Shown: positions 44,693 to 55,455 of the stretch, one piece after another
Layout: every line of letters starts with the position of its first letter
Numbering within the stretch: position 1 is the first letter of the stretch
Assembly (NCBI RefSeq): GCF_002632615.1
Contig: NZ_NITZ01000002.1
Location: 87,182 to 151,181, forward strand
Source of the DNA: Xenorhabdus miraniensis
GTDB lineage: Bacteria > Pseudomonadota > Gammaproteobacteria > Enterobacterales > Enterobacteriaceae
Reading direction: 5' to 3'
Length of the DNA stretch: 64,000 nucleotides
Made by a program: the position numbers and the translations under genes
The notes under the pieces: generated by a model
Database searches by the model: none
What the model was told of the DNA's origin: nothing
What the model saw: only the letters and a program-made list of their open reading frames with translations

Positions 44693-44740
44693 CAATCACA
44701 AAATCTACCAATCACTAAGTCTGCCAATCACGAAGTGACT
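44693..44740. repeat. 16-bp tandem repeat, three copies, upstream of feoB
   Basis: Three abutting units on the pattern CAATCACAAAATCTAC begin 11 bases upstream of the feoB start. They occupy the space where the ribosome-binding and coupling signals between feoA and feoB should be. Confidence 0.85.
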
Positions 44741-44796
44741 TTCGTACTTTAGCTATATATTTAGTACTCTAGTTATACTTTAGTACTGCGGTTATC
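44739..44796. repeat. 19-20 bp tandem repeat, three copies, feoA-feoB spacer
   Basis: Three degenerate units sharing TTTAGTACT and GTTAT follow the 16-bp array. Together the arrays fill most of the 164-base gap between feoA and feoB. Confidence 0.6.
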
Positions 44797-44845
44797 AAAG
44801 TGTGTGGGTGATAGTTATTCTGAACTGAATCAACTGAGCGCTTTG

Positions 44846-45073
44846 TTAGTTCAGATCTTCATTCAGCATGAGAAATGCTAAGTCTTGTTTACGAAGGGTA
44901 AGGTTGACCCTGCGTGTTTCGATTTGTATTGGATCGCCTAATGGAGCAAAGCGAATAACCTGAAATGTTGAACCCGGTAACATGCCGAGTGACAATAATT
45001 TTTGTCGGTAAGCTGGGCTGATCTCTGGAGAAAATCCCAGAATTTTATACTTGCGTTCTGGAATAAGAACCAT
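44846..45073 (-). CDS. feoA: FeoA, ferrous iron transport SH3-like protein
   Basis: 75 residues from ATG 45073, which has GGAG 6 bases upstream and gives exactly the E. coli length; an ATG four codons earlier is possible. Signature: [56 protein letters not shown]. Needed for FeoB activity. Confidence 0.95.
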   Translation of the reverse strand: MVLIPERKYKILGFSPEISPAYRQKLLSLGMLPGSTFQVIRFAPLGDPIQIETRRVNLTLRKQDLAFLMLNEDLN

Positions 45074-45104
45074 ATAACTCTCCATTTTGACTGAAAAAAT
45101 AAGT

Positions 45105-45123
45105 GATTATAAGAATTATTATC
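45105..45123. promoter_or_regulatory. Fur box upstream of feoA
   Basis: GATTATAAGAATTATTATC matches the Fur consensus GATAATGATAATCATTATC at 15 of 19 positions. It lies 31 bases upstream of the feoA start, where bound Fur would block transcription. Confidence 0.65.
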
Positions 45124-45179
45124 CTCAATAAAGGGAATTTCACAAGGAAAAAGTACGGTAATTTCTCTGAATTCTAATT

Positions 45180-45198
45180 GTTAATGATAATAATATGC
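45180..45198. promoter_or_regulatory. Second Fur-like site upstream of feoA
   Basis: GTTAATGATAATAATATGC matches 13 of 19 positions of the Fur consensus, with an intact AATGATAAT core. Confidence 0.45.
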
Positions 45199-45241
45199 AA
45201 CTGCAATATTGGTTATTTATCCTGAATAGTGTGGAAACAAA

Positions 45242-45255
45242 TTGATATTAATCAA
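45242..45255. promoter_or_regulatory. FNR box upstream of feoA
   Basis: TTGATATTAATCAA is a perfect match to the FNR consensus TTGAT-N4-ATCAA. Activation of feo by FNR in the absence of oxygen is known in E. coli. The 325-base gap 45074-45398 holds these sites and a terminator and no gene. Confidence 0.75.
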
Positions 45256-45329
45256 GTTAATGGTGATTTTATTGAAAATAAATAATTACCAGGAATATTT
45301 AATATTCGGAAAAAAATTTATTTATTGAT

Positions 45330-45353
45330 AAGCCCCGTTAATAAACGGGGCTT
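45330..45353. terminator. Terminator downstream of the PNPOx-like gene
   Basis: AAGCCCCGTT and AACGGGGCTT form a perfect 10-bp stem with a 4-base loop. On the minus strand it lies 45 bases past the stop at 45399. Confidence 0.75.
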
Positions 45354-45398
45354 GTTGATTTCTATTTTATTATTAATTTGATGAATGATTGGCTTTTA

Positions 45399-45923
45399 TT
45401 AATCTTTCGGCGGGTAACGCAGTTCACTCAATGGAACCTGAACACGGGCATCATCTTGATGCTGGCTCCAGGCAGCCGAGTCGTATACCCACCATGCCTG
45501 AATTTCCAATTCATAGAAACGGCGTATGGCATGGCCTTGATAATCACTGATAGGGCGCGACTTTTTCTTTCTGACATTTGCATCAGGATAAGTTTTTAAG
45601 AAAAAGTAGTCATAGGTTTCCTGTAGTTGTTCATCGGGGACTTGGCGAGCGTAGCCAACGAATTGAGCGCCCGCCAGATCCAGCGATGAATCAGGCGTGA
45701 CCCGACTACTGTAGATTGTACCGCTGACACGGGGATTGATATGTAATTCCCGCGAATGTCGGGTATCTTGCTTTGAGTACCAGATCAGTGTCAGTGGATT
45801 GTATTTCGGAATATAGAACATCGTCGATGACCAGACAGAATCTGCATCCGGATCGTGAGTGGAAAGGCCGAAGAAACGTATATTGCTGAGTAGATTAAAA
45901 CTGCTTTGGACATATTTATTCAT
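45399..45923 (-). CDS. Pyridoxamine-5'-phosphate-oxidase-fold protein
   Basis: 174 residues with the split-barrel flavin-binding fold. Recognisable parts: STHDPDADSVWSSTMFYIPKYNPLTLIWYSKQDTRHSRELHINPRVSGTIYSS, then AGAQFVGYARQVPDEQLQETYDYFFLKTYPDA. It resembles YhbP-type proteins of unknown function rather than PdxH. Sits between feo and tex on the same strand as both. Cofactor (FMN, heme or F420) cannot be read from the sequence. Confidence 0.72.
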   Translation of the reverse strand: MNKYVQSSFNLLSNIRFFGLSTHDPDADSVWSSTMFYIPKYNPLTLIWYSKQDTRHSRELHINPRVSGTIYSSRVTPDSSLDLAGAQFVGYARQVPDEQLQETYDYFFLKTYPDANVRKKKSRPISDYQGHAIRRFYELEIQAWWVYDSAAWSQHQDDARVQVPLSELRYPPKD

Positions 45924-46190
45924 GGTTTTTCCTCAACAGTGTGTATTCGTTCTTTATACCTAAAAACCGAAACCCATTGGGTATAAGAACATTAGGATAT
46001 TATGGATGATTTATATTTTTATATTATTCAATAAGTTCCCATTATGATGAGATTTATTGCGAAATGAATTATACGGAGTATTAGTTAAAATATGCAGGTG
46101 TAGTAACTTATTCAAATTTATTACATCAGTAATAAATAGAATCATTATTATGAAAATAATAGCTTTTTTACGTATAACCAGTAAAGGCAT

Positions 46191-46233
46191 TTTTATCCGG
46201 TGTGCCGTAAAATCCCTCGTCTTTCAGAGGATG
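46191..46233. repeat. Dispersed repeat, copy B (IS200/IS605 end-like)
   Basis: Same element as 41043-41083 (TTTTATCCGGTG ... GCCGTAAAA ... TTCAGAGG). The hairpin stem changes from ACCC/GGGT in copy A to ATCC/GGAT here, a compensating pair of changes that keeps the base pairing. Confidence 0.55.
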
Positions 46234-46253
46234 CTAATTCTTTTTTGAAAGAT

Positions 46254-46283
46254 CCTGAACTGGCACAATGGCACCAGTTCAGG
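46254..46283. terminator. Hairpin downstream of tex
   Basis: CCTGAACTGG and CCAGTTCAGG form a perfect 10-bp stem about 50 bases past the tex stop. No T-run follows on the minus strand. Confidence 0.55.
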
Positions 46284-46300
46284 AAATTATTTACGTAATC

Positions 46301-46350
46301 TAACGTTTCTTCGTTAATTAACGTTTGCGCTGATTAACGTTTTTTATTAA
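46301..46350 (-). repeat. 16-18 bp tandem repeat, three copies, across the tex stop codon
   Basis: Three units beginning TAACGTTT abut each other. The copy at 46335-46350 contains the last tex codons, and the stop (46334-46336) lies at its junction; the others lie directly downstream and also contain stop codons in frame. Confidence 0.75.
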
Positions 46351-48685
46351 AGGCTGCCGCTAATGCGTCACTCATAGCGCTGTTAGCTAAAGGTGCAGAA
46401 CCGGAGCGCGAAATATGGCGGTTTCTGCCATTGCCGCTGCGGTTATTGCGACCTTGGTCATTGCTATCCTGGCGGTTACCACCTTGAGAGCCGCGGCGTA
46501 CTTGTGTTTCACCAGGTTGCTCATCAAGACGCATGGTCAGTGCAATACGCTTGCGGTTGAGATCAACATCCATCACCTTCACTTTGACGATATCGCCCGT
46601 TTTCACCACGGTATGGGGATCTTCTACAAAGCGATCGGACAGAGAGGAGATGTGCACCAAGCCATCCTGATGGACACCGATGTCAACGAAAGCACCGAAA
46701 TTAGTGACGTTGGTGACCGTACCTTCCAAAATCATGCCCGTACGCAGATCATTCATCGTTTCAACCCCGTCAGCAAAAGTCGCTGTTTTAAACTCAGGGC
46801 GCGGATCTCGGCCCGGTTTTTCCAGCTCTTTCAGAATATCAGTGACGGTTGGGAGACCGAATTTTTCTGTCGTGAAATCCTGAGCACTCAGGTTACGCAG
46901 AGAAGCAGGATTGCCCATCAATTCAGACAGGGTCTGCGCGGTTGTTGTCAGAATCTTCTCAACGACCGGATAAGCTTCTGGGTGAACAGTTGATGTATCC
47001 AGCGGGTTATCACCCTGATTGATGCGCAGGAAGCCCGCACATTGCAGGAAGGCTTTTGGCCCCAGACGGTGAACTTTCAGCAGTTCGTCACGGTTGTTGA
47101 AACGACCGTTCTCATCACGCCAGTTAACGATATTCTGGGCAACATTACGGCTCAGGCCGGCAACGCGTGTCAGCAAGGCGACGGATGCCGTATTCAGGTC
47201 AACACCGACGCCGTTTACACAGTCCTCAACCACATTATCCAGTTTTTTGGCAAGCTGGATTTGGCTGACATCATGCTGATATTGACCCACACCGATGGAT
47301 TTTGGCTCGATTTTTACCAGCTCTGCCAGTGGATCTTGCAGGCGACGGGCGATGGAAACCGCACCACGCAGGGAAACATCCAGTTCAGGGAATTCCAGTG
47401 CGGCCAGTTCAGAGGCGGAATAGACGGATGCCCCCGCTTCGCTGACCACGACTTTCTGTGCAGTAACGTCAGGATACTGTTTTTGCACGTTGGCAAAGAA
47501 ACGCTCTGTTTCACGGGAAGCCGTACCGTTGCCAATGGCGACCAGCTCGACTTGATGCTTGGTGCACAGTGCTGCAACGGTCGCAGCCGCTTTGTTTTCC
47601 TGACCCGTGTGTGGGTAAATGGTATCGGTGGCGATAAGCTTACCTGTTGCATCAACAACGGCGACTTTCACCCCTGTGCGCAAGCCCGGATCCAGACCCA
47701 TCGTTGCCCGCATACCCGCCGGTGCGGCCATCAGCAGATCATGCAGGTTACGGGCGAATACGTTGATGGCTTCGTCTTCGGCTTTCTCGCGCAGTGTGCC
47801 CATCAGTTCGGTTTCAAGGTGCAACAACACTTTGATGCGCCATGTCCAGCTCACCACTGCTTTGCGCCAGCTATCAGCCGGTGTATTGTTCAGGCGCAGA
47901 TTAAGGTGATCGGTAATAATTTGCTCGCAGTAGCTCTCTTTTGGCGCTTCCTCAAATTGAGGGTCGGCGTTCAAAGAGAGTTGCAGGATACCCTCATTGC
48001 GTCCACGGAACATGGCAAGGGCACGGTGGGAAGGAACAGCCGCGATGGCTTCGTGATGATCGAAATAATCACTGAATTTAGCGCCTTCTTCCTCTTTGCC
48101 TTCGACAACTTTGGAGACTAAGTGGGCATTTTTCCACAGATAATCGCGGACTTTTGCCAGCAGTGCCGCATCTTCGGCGAAACGCTCCATCAGGATATAA
48201 CGAGCGCCATCCAGTGCCGCTTTGGTATCAGCGACACCTTTGTCAGCATCGACATAGGCCGCTGCCGCCAGTTCAGGCTCTTGCTGCGGATCTTGCCATA
48301 GCAGGTCGGCCAGAGGTTCCAATCCGGCTTCAATGGCAGTCTGCCCACGGGTACGGCGTTTAGGTTTATATGGCAGGTACAGGTCTTCCAGTTCGGTTTT
48401 GCTCAATGTCGCATTAATCGCGTTTTCCAGCTCAACGGTTAACTTTCCCTGTTCCTCAATAGATTTCAGAATAGTCTGACGGCGGTTGGATAGTTCGCGT
48501 AGATAACCGAGACGGTTTTCGAGCTGGCGGAGCTGCGTGTCATCCAGACCACCGGTGGCCTCTTTACGGTAACGGGCAATGAAAGGAACCGTATTCCCTT
48601 CATCAAGCAGAGTAATGGCGGCTTGGACTTGCTGTGGTTGAGCCTGTAGCTCACCGGCAATGATTCGACTTAAAGATTCATTCAT
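46334..48685 (-). CDS. tex: Tex (YhgF), RNA-binding transcription accessory protein
   Basis: 783 residues (E. coli 773). Order: N-terminal helical Tex domain ([42 protein letters not shown]), YqgF/RuvC-like domain ([30 protein letters not shown]), two HhH motifs ([32 protein letters not shown]), and an S1 RNA-binding domain ([34 protein letters not shown]). The tail is rich in Gly, Asn and Arg. Implicated in transcription and RNA quality control. The 3' end is duplicated in tandem. Confidence 0.96.
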   Translation of the reverse strand: MNESLSRIIAGELQAQPQQVQAAITLLDEGNTVPFIARYRKEATGGLDDTQLRQLENRLGYLRELSNRRQTILKSIEEQGKLTVELENAINATLSKTELEDLYLPYKPKRRTRGQTAIEAGLEPLADLLWQDPQQEPELAAAAYVDADKGVADTKAALDGARYILMERFAEDAALLAKVRDYLWKNAHLVSKVVEGKEEEGAKFSDYFDHHEAIAAVPSHRALAMFRGRNEGILQLSLNADPQFEEAPKESYCEQIITDHLNLRLNNTPADSWRKAVVSWTWRIKVLLHLETELMGTLREKAEDEAINVFARNLHDLLMAAPAGMRATMGLDPGLRTGVKVAVVDATGKLIATDTIYPHTGQENKAAATVAALCTKHQVELVAIGNGTASRETERFFANVQKQYPDVTAQKVVVSEAGASVYSASELAALEFPELDVSLRGAVSIARRLQDPLAELVKIEPKSIGVGQYQHDVSQIQLAKKLDNVVEDCVNGVGVDLNTASVALLTRVAGLSRNVAQNIVNWRDENGRFNNRDELLKVHRLGPKAFLQCAGFLRINQGDNPLDTSTVHPEAYPVVEKILTTTAQTLSELMGNPASLRNLSAQDFTTEKFGLPTVTDILKELEKPGRDPRPEFKTATFADGVETMNDLRTGMILEGTVTNVTNFGAFVDIGVHQDGLVHISSLSDRFVEDPHTVVKTGDIVKVKVMDVDLNRKRIALTMRLDEQPGETQVRRGSQGGNRQDSNDQGRNNRSGNGRNRHISRSGSAPLANSAMSDALAAAFNKKR

Positions 48686-48936
48686 GGTCTGTTTTCTTCA
48701 ACTTTCTTAGCGCCTGTAGATATCGTCGGATATCATCAGGCAGAGCCGGATAGGATCAAATTTCATCTGAAACAATATCGGCATGGTTCAAACTGGCTCC
48801 ATTTATACGTGCTGAGCGCGATAATTTCCAGTTTAGCGCGATATTTCGGTCATGTTGCGACAGAATTCATCGAATATCTTCTGGGTTGAGATATAGTACA
48901 CCGCCATTAATCATCTTTTCTCAAGTGAGTTTTTTC

Positions 48937-49419
48937 ATGGCCAAGAGTCACTACATTACCCGGGAAGGTTGGCATGCGCTTGATCAGGAACTGAAATATC
49001 TCTGGAAAGTTGAACGACCTAAAGTCACTCAGGCTGTTTCAGATGCCGCTGCGTTAGGGGATCGTTCAGAGAACGCAGAATACATTTATGGTAAGAAAAG
49101 GTTAAGAGAAATTGACCGTCGGGTGCGATTCTTGTCCAAGCGTCTGGATGTCCTGAAAATTGTTGATCCTGATCCGCGGCAAGAGGGAAGAGTCTTTTTT
49201 GGGGCATGGGTGAAAGTCGAAAATGAAAATGAAGAAGAACATATTTTTCGGCTGGTGGGACCGGATGAATTTGAGCCGGCCAGGAAGTGGATTTCCATTG
49301 ACTCTCCCGTGGCAAGGGCGTTACTTGGCAAGCAAACTGATGATGAGGTTACGGTGATGACACCCAATGGCATCGTGACGTATTGGATACTGGAAATCAG
49401 CTATCAGCCTTTAGCATAA
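48937..49419 (+). CDS. greB: GreB, transcription elongation factor
   Basis: 160 residues (E. coli 158). N-terminal coiled coil with the acidic tip SDAAALGDRSENAEYIYGKKRLREIDRRVRFLSKRLD (Asp/Glu for transcript cleavage), and a C-terminal FKBP-like domain. Start 48937 (MAKSHYITREGW) matches the family. Releases backtracked RNA polymerase by stimulating RNA cleavage. Divergent from tex. Confidence 0.96.
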   Translation: MAKSHYITREGWHALDQELKYLWKVERPKVTQAVSDAAALGDRSENAEYIYGKKRLREIDRRVRFLSKRLDVLKIVDPDPRQEGRVFFGAWVKVENENEEEHIFRLVGPDEFEPARKWISIDSPVARALLGKQTDDEVTVMTPNGIVTYWILEISYQPLA

Positions 49420-49593
49420 ATCATGGCGGTTATGTGACCTAAAAGGAAAACAAGGAGAGAAAACCTAACCATAAGCAATTATTGCCAATGCCGTTAATGG
49501 CCTTAAAATACATGCGGTTAGTCTCTATTGAATTATGGGTTTTCTGTGAGAGTGATGGATATCGCGGGCATGGAGCATCTTGGGAGCTGAAAC

Positions 49594-50313
49594 ATGCAAG
49601 AGAGTTATAAAATCCTTGTTGTTGATGATGATATGCGCTTGAGGGCATTATTGGAGCGTTATTTATCTGAGCAGGGATTTCAAGTTCGTAGCGTAGCAAA
49701 TGCAGAGCAGATGGATCGTTTATTGACCAGAGAATCTATTCAGTTGATTGTCTTGGATTTGATGTTGCCGGGCGAAGATGGATTATCTGTTTGTCGAAGA
49801 TTGCGAAGCCAGCATAATTCGATTCCGATCATCATGATATCCGCCAAAGGGGAAGAGGTTGATCGCATTGTTGGCCTTGAAATCGGCGCGGATGATTACC
49901 TTGCCAAGCCTTTTAACCCACGTGAGCTGTTGGCACGCATGCGGGCTGTTTTACGTCGTCAGGCGAATGAATTGCCGGGAGCACCGGCATCGGATGATGC
50001 CGTCATCAAATTTGGAAAATTTAAACTTGATCTCGGAACACGCGAAATGTTCCATCAAGATGAATTGCTGTCTTTGACCAGTGGGGAATTTTCAGTACTG
50101 AAAGTTCTGGTTTCCCATCCTCGTGAGCCGTTATCACGGGATAAATTGATGAGCCTGGCACGGGGGCGGGAATATGGTGCAATGGAGCGCTCCATTGATG
50201 TTCAGGTTTCCCGACTGCGTCGTCTGATTGAAGAAGATCCCGCGCATCCCCGCTATATCCAGACGGTTTGGGGATTGGGCTACGTTTTTGTTCCTGATGG
50301 AAGCAAGGTATGA
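49594..50313 (+). CDS. ompR: OmpR, osmoregulatory response regulator
   Basis: 239 residues, same as E. coli. Receiver domain with phospho-acceptor Asp55 in [13 protein letters not shown], acidic pocket VVDDDMRLR and Lys in [13 protein letters not shown]; winged-helix C-terminus with [40 protein letters not shown] sequence. Controls porin and symbiosis-related genes. Its stop overlaps the envZ ATG by 4 bases. Confidence 0.97.
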   Translation: MQESYKILVVDDDMRLRALLERYLSEQGFQVRSVANAEQMDRLLTRESIQLIVLDLMLPGEDGLSVCRRLRSQHNSIPIIMISAKGEEVDRIVGLEIGADDYLAKPFNPRELLARMRAVLRRQANELPGAPASDDAVIKFGKFKLDLGTREMFHQDELLSLTSGEFSVLKVLVSHPREPLSRDKLMSLARGREYGAMERSIDVQVSRLRRLIEEDPAHPRYIQTVWGLGYVFVPDGSKV

Positions 50314-51353
50314 AAAAGCTTTGGCTTTCGGTGCTCGCCTTGTTTCCCCATATCTTATCTTTGTCGCTGGGCTGCCTGCTGATCAGTTATCTGGTCGCCC
50401 AGTGGTTGGCAAAGCTGGAAGCACTATCATTCAACGTGGTGTTTCCTTATCTCTTTATCGGGATTTTTACGTCTGCATTGTTAGTATTTGTGGTGTTCTG
50501 GCGATATCTTTACATCCAGAAGCAATCCCTCAAAACAATACAAAAAGCAGCAATGGATATGGGGCAAGGGAGAAGGGTAGCACCCTTGCCGGAGAGGGGA
50601 GCACCCGCCATGCGCGCGCTGATTAGCGCCTTTAATCAGATATCCGTGGGGCTGAAATCACAAGAAAGTGTCCGGGCCGTATTGATAGCCGGAGTGAGCC
50701 ATGATTTGCGTACTCCACTGACCCGCATTCGGTTGGCAATGGAAATGCTGGAGGGAAACGATGATTTTCTCACGGAATCCATTCATCGGGACATTGAGGA
50801 ATGCAACGCCATTATTGATCAGTTCATTGACTATCAGCGGTCAGGGCAAGATGTACCGCTGACACGCTGTGAATTGAACGAGCTGCTCGAATCGGTCATT
50901 GAGTTTGAAACTGCCATTGAAACAGAACAGCGCTGTGCGGCAGCTATTGAAAATAATTTATCTTCCCGCCCGATTTTTGTTTCAGCTAACCCGCTTTCCA
51001 TTAAGCGTGTATTGGTCAATATGTTGACTAATGCCCAACGTTATGGAAATGGATGGATTCGAATCAGTAGTGGTTCAATAGAAAGATTTGGTTGGTTTCA
51101 GGTGGAGGATAACGGCAAGGGAATGACGAAAGAAGAGACCGCCAACTTGTTCCAGCCATTCATTCAGGGAGAGCGGATACGCAATATTTACAATAATGGT
51201 GGCGCAGGGCTGGGGCTGGCAATTATCCGCCGCATCATTGATATCCACGAAGGGTATATCGAAGTGGGAGAAAGTGAAAAGCAGGGGCTATCTATTCGCG
51301 CCTATATTCCTTTGAATGAAAAACAGTTACCCCTTGAAAACGGCTTGTCATAA
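50310..51353 (+). CDS. envZ: EnvZ, sensor kinase lacking the large periplasmic domain
   Basis: 347 residues against 450 in E. coli. Two membrane helices (about 13-31 and 43-65) are joined by only about 11 residues, so the roughly 115-residue periplasmic domain is absent. The rest is complete: HAMP-like segment, phospho-acceptor His131 in [13 protein letters not shown] box [12 protein letters not shown]1 VEDNGKGM and G2 [11 protein letters not shown] short EnvZ is known from Xenorhabdus nematophila. Signal input must come through the membrane or cytoplasm. The PhoB boxes of pstS overlap its stop codon. Confidence 0.95.
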   Translation: MKKLWLSVLALFPHILSLSLGCLLISYLVAQWLAKLEALSFNVVFPYLFIGIFTSALLVFVVFWRYLYIQKQSLKTIQKAAMDMGQGRRVAPLPERGAPAMRALISAFNQISVGLKSQESVRAVLIAGVSHDLRTPLTRIRLAMEMLEGNDDFLTESIHRDIEECNAIIDQFIDYQRSGQDVPLTRCELNELLESVIEFETAIETEQRCAAAIENNLSSRPIFVSANPLSIKRVLVNMLTNAQRYGNGWIRISSGSIERFGWFQVEDNGKGMTKEETANLFQPFIQGERIRNIYNNGGAGLGLAIIRRIIDIHEGYIEVGESEKQGLSIRAYIPLNEKQLPLENGLS

Positions 51354-51384
51354 AAATGTCATAATTCATACATTTTACTGTCAT
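51345..51384 (+). promoter_or_regulatory. Tandem Pho box upstream of pstS
   Basis: Heptamers TTGTCAT, ATGTCAT, CATACAT and CTGTCAT are spaced exactly 4 bases apart, giving the 11-base PhoB half-site period. The first pair matches the 18-bp Pho box at 16 positions. The first heptamer lies over the end of envZ. Confidence 0.8.
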
Positions 51385-51494
51385 TGAATTCACCTATTTT
51401 CCTTCCTGATCCATTTCTTAACCTAAAAACCAGATTGTCGAAGATGTCTGACACTTGTTTTTAATTAATGATGCGTATCCCAGCAGGAGGGAAT

Positions 51495-52535
51495 ATGAAA
51501 CCAATGCGTACCACCGTGGCAAGCATCATGGCCGCCGTATTTGCCATGACATCCCTGTCTTCATTTGCTGCTACCAGCTTGACGGGGGCAGGTGCGACAT
51601 TTCCCGCACCGGTATATACCAAGTGGGCGGATTCTTATCAAAAAGAAACGGGCAGTAAAATCAATTACCAAGGCATCGGCTCCTCAGGAGGCGTGAAACA
51701 GGTTATCGCCAATACCGTTGATTTTGGTGCTTCTGATGCGCCGCTTTCTGACGAAAAATTGGCGGCCGATGGTTTGTTCCAGTTTCCAACCGTGATTGGC
51801 GGCATTGTGCTGGCGGTAAACATTTCCGGTATCAAACCGGGTCAGTTGATTCTGGATGGCAGAACCCTCGGCGACATCTATCTGGGGAACATCAAGAAAT
51901 GGAATGATCCCGCTATTGCAAAATTGAACCCTGACCTCAAACTGCCGGATCAAAACATTGCCGTAGTGCGGCGTGCGGATGGTTCAGGCACTTCCTACGT
52001 TTTCACCAGTTACCTGTCTAAAGTGAATAACGACTGGAAAGAAAAAGTCGGGGCAGGTTCGACCGTCAAATGGCCAACCGGCTTGGGTGGCAAAGGCAAT
52101 GATGGCATTGCAGCCTTTGTGCAACGCCTGCCCGGTTCGATTGGTTACGTTGAATACGCTTATGCTAAGCAGAATAACCTCGCTTACACCAAACTGGTTT
52201 CAGCAGATGGCGCAGTATTGGCACCTACGGCAGAAAATTTCAGTGCGGCAGCAAAAGGGGCGGATTGGAGCAGCAGCTTTGCCCAGGATTTAACACACCA
52301 GAAAGGCGATAATGCGTGGCCAATTACCTCCACCACTTTCATTCTCATCCACAAACAGCAGGCAAGTGCCTCGAATGGCGCTGAAGTGCTGAAATTCTTC
52401 GATTGGGCTTATGACGAAGGCAAAAAACAGGCGAAAGATCTGGATTACGCCGTTCTGCCGAAAGAAGTCGTCACTCAGGTACGTGCCGCATGGAAGAGCA
52501 ACATCAAAGACAGCAGTGGCAAACCGCTTTATTGA
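51495..52535 (+). CDS. pstS: PstS, periplasmic phosphate-binding protein
   Basis: 346 residues, same as E. coli. Signal peptide [25 protein letters not shown], then the phosphate-binding motifs [44 protein letters not shown] and [19 protein letters not shown] 51495 sits 5 bases after AGGAGG. First gene of pstSCAB-phoU, under the Pho box. Repeats and a hairpin follow its stop, which may raise PstS output over the membrane subunits. Confidence 0.97.
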   Translation: MKPMRTTVASIMAAVFAMTSLSSFAATSLTGAGATFPAPVYTKWADSYQKETGSKINYQGIGSSGGVKQVIANTVDFGASDAPLSDEKLAADGLFQFPTVIGGIVLAVNISGIKPGQLILDGRTLGDIYLGNIKKWNDPAIAKLNPDLKLPDQNIAVVRRADGSGTSYVFTSYLSKVNNDWKEKVGAGSTVKWPTGLGGKGNDGIAAFVQRLPGSIGYVEYAYAKQNNLAYTKLVSADGAVLAPTAENFSAAAKGADWSSSFAQDLTHQKGDNAWPITSTTFILIHKQQASASNGAEVLKFFDWAYDEGKKQAKDLDYAVLPKEVVTQVRAAWKSNIKDSSGKPLY

Positions 52536-52543
52536 TGGGCGAT

Positions 52544-52593
52544 GGAGCTGTTTTATTGAGGGAGCTGTTTTACTGAGGAACCTGTTTTATTGA
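52544..52593 (+). repeat. 16-17 bp tandem repeat, three copies, after pstS
   Basis: Three abutting units on the pattern GGAGCTGTTTTATTGA begin 8 bases past the pstS stop. The pstS end itself (CGCTTTATTGA) resembles the unit tail, and each unit contains TGA. Confidence 0.8.
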
Positions 52594-52609
52594 GGAATAT
52601 TGTTAAACC

Positions 52610-52627
52610 TCCCCCTTTCGAGGGGGA
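52610..52627 (+). other. pstS-pstC intergenic hairpin
   Basis: TCCCCC and GGGGGA pair around TTTCGA. No T-run follows, so partial termination or protection of the pstS message is more likely than full termination. Confidence 0.55.
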
Positions 52628-52663
52628 AATAACCCAAAATGAGCCTAGATGAGAATGAAGCGT

Positions 52664-53632
52664 ATGGCCGAACGTAAAACGGCATATAAAACGGTATTGA
52701 AAGCACCGAGTAAAAATGGCGACATTATTTTCAGTGCGCTGGTCAGATTAGCGGCTGTGCTGACCTTACTTCTGCTCGGTGGCATTATCCTTTCGCTGAT
52801 CATTGCTTCCTGGCCAAGTATACAAACATTTGGTTTTGCTTTTTTGTGGAGCAAAGATTGGGATGCACCCGCTGGGGTGTTTGGTGCACTGGTACCGATT
52901 TATGGCACATTGATGACGTCATTAATTGCCCTGATTATTGCAGTTCCGGTGAGCTTTGGCATTGCCCTGTTTCTGACAGAACTGGCGCCAAATTGGTTGA
53001 AGCGTCCATTGGGCGTGGCGATTGAACTGTTGGCAGCGATCCCCAGTATCGTTTACGGCATGTGGGGGCTGTTTGTCTTTGCTCCGCTGTTTGCCACCTA
53101 TTTCCAGCAACCCGTCGGTGATGTGTTATCAAGCATTCCCATCGTGGGAGAACTGTTTTCCGGCCCTGCCTTTGGTATTGGCATTCTGGCCGCGGGCATC
53201 ATTCTTGCCATCATGATTATCCCCTATATCGCGTCTGTCATGCGTGATGTATTTGAGCAGACGCCCGTGATGATGAAAGAGTCAGCCTATGGGATAGGCT
53301 GTACAACATGGGAAGTCATTTGGCACATCGTCTTGCCTTATACCAAGAACGGGGTGATTGGCGGCGTTATGTTGGGGCTTGGCCGGGCGTTGGGGGAAAC
53401 TATGGCTGTCACCTTTATTATCGGTAACACCTACCAGCTCGACAGTTTGTCTCTCTACATGCCCGGAAACAGCATTACTTCCGCCTTGGCAAATGAATTT
53501 GCCGAAGCTGAATCTGGCCTGCATACCGCGGCCTTGATGGAGCTGGGGCTGATCTTGTTTGTGATCACCTTTATTGTATTGGCATTGTCAAAATTGATGA
53601 TTATGCGTCTGGCAAAAAATGAGGGGCGCTGA
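52664..53632 (+). CDS. pstC: PstC, phosphate ABC permease subunit
   Basis: 322 residues from ATG 52664 (E. coli 319); two in-frame ATGs at 52649 and 52655 would add a few residues and no ribosome site decides between them. Six membrane segments; the ABC permease EAA loop is around [29 protein letters not shown]. Over most of its length nearly identical to enterobacterial PstC. Confidence 0.96.
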   Translation: MAERKTAYKTVLKAPSKNGDIIFSALVRLAAVLTLLLLGGIILSLIIASWPSIQTFGFAFLWSKDWDAPAGVFGALVPIYGTLMTSLIALIIAVPVSFGIALFLTELAPNWLKRPLGVAIELLAAIPSIVYGMWGLFVFAPLFATYFQQPVGDVLSSIPIVGELFSGPAFGIGILAAGIILAIMIIPYIASVMRDVFEQTPVMMKESAYGIGCTTWEVIWHIVLPYTKNGVIGGVMLGLGRALGETMAVTFIIGNTYQLDSLSLYMPGNSITSALANEFAEAESGLHTAALMELGLILFVITFIVLALSKLMIMRLAKNEGR

Positions 53633-53633
53633 G

Positions 53634-54563
53634 ATGACAGTCAACAATAATAACCAACAGCCTCATTTGGCTGGCTCAGTACGTGAAGCCGGTATAGTCA
53701 ATGAAGTGGATATGAAGCGCCGCCGTCGTATGCAGTCATGGCGTCGTCAGAAGAACCGCATGGCATTGATGCTGTCTATGGCGACGATGGCGTTTGGCCT
53801 GTTCTGGCTGGTTTGGATTTTAATCTCTACCGTGACTAAAGGCATTGATGGTATGTCGCTGGCGTTGTTTACCGAAATGACGCCACCGCCCAATACAGAA
53901 GGGGGTGGGCTGGCAAATGCCATCGTCGGCAGTGGCCTGCTGATATTCTGGGCAACTGTCTTCGGCACGCCATTGGGCATTATGGCGGGGGTTTATCTGG
54001 CGGAATATGGCCGTCGTTCATGGTTGGCAGAGATAATCCGCTTTATCAATGACATCCTGCTTTCGGCACCTTCGATCGTTGTCGGGTTGTTTGTCTATAC
54101 GGTGGTCGTGACGAAAATGCAACATTTCTCAGGCTGGGCGGGAGTGATTGCATTGGCGCTGTTACAAATCCCTATTGTTATCCGTACGACGGAGAACATG
54201 CTGAAACTGGTGCCGGATAACCTGCGTGAAGCGGCTTATGCACTGGGAACACCGAAATGGAAGATGATTTCTGCCATTACATTGAAAGCGTCAATGTCAG
54301 GCATTATTACCGGCGTCCTGTTAGCCATTGCCCGTATCGCTGGTGAAACCGCGCCGTTGTTATTTACCTCGCTTTCCAACCAGTTTTGGAGCACAGATCT
54401 CAGCCAGCCAATAGCGAACCTGCCGGTCACTATCTTTAAGTTTGCCATGAGTCCATTCTCTGACTGGCAACAACTGGCGTGGGCCGGGGTATTACTGATT
54501 ACCTTGTGTGTATTGCTGATTAACATTGCAGCGCGTGTGCTGTTTACGAATAAGAAGCACTAA
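53634..54563 (+). CDS. pstA: PstA, phosphate ABC permease subunit
   Basis: 309 residues (E. coli 296). ATG 53634 lies 1 base after the pstC stop with GAGGGG upstream. A longer polar N-terminus ([20 protein letters not shown]) precedes the basic [15 protein letters not shown] segment and six membrane helices. EAA loop: [30 protein letters not shown]. An AGAAGCACT segment at its stop recurs just upstream of pstB. Confidence 0.95.
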   Translation: MTVNNNNQQPHLAGSVREAGIVNEVDMKRRRRMQSWRRQKNRMALMLSMATMAFGLFWLVWILISTVTKGIDGMSLALFTEMTPPPNTEGGGLANAIVGSGLLIFWATVFGTPLGIMAGVYLAEYGRRSWLAEIIRFINDILLSAPSIVVGLFVYTVVVTKMQHFSGWAGVIALALLQIPIVIRTTENMLKLVPDNLREAAYALGTPKWKMISAITLKASMSGIITGVLLAIARIAGETAPLLFTSLSNQFWSTDLSQPIANLPVTIFKFAMSPFSDWQQLAWAGVLLITLCVLLINIAARVLFTNKKH

Positions 54564-54578
54564 TTTTTATATAGGTAA

Positions 54579-55412
<834 letters not shown>

Positions 55413-55455
55413 TTCGGCATATCAATGGGGAATAGCAAACGGGGAATAACCTAAG

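Larger units (their letters stand above)
45924..46333. other. Intergenic region between tex and the PNPOx-like gene
   Basis: This 410-base AT-rich stretch holds no supported gene. It contains dispersed repeat copy B, the tex 3' hairpin and most of a tandem repeat array. A 63-codon plus-strand frame at 46057-46248 runs into the repeat and is not convincing. Confidence 0.6.

Noticed and set aside
44693..44796. CRISPR array
   Set aside because: Units abut with no spacers and there are no cas genes; these are simple tandem repeats.
46057..46248. Plus-strand 63-codon frame
   Set aside because: It runs into the dispersed repeat and has no ribosome site or recognisable sequence.
47042..48121. Plus-strand open frame of 359 codons
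   Set aside because: It lies fully antisense to tex, whose protein has all expected domains; the antisense reading is cysteine/histidine-rich without any motif.
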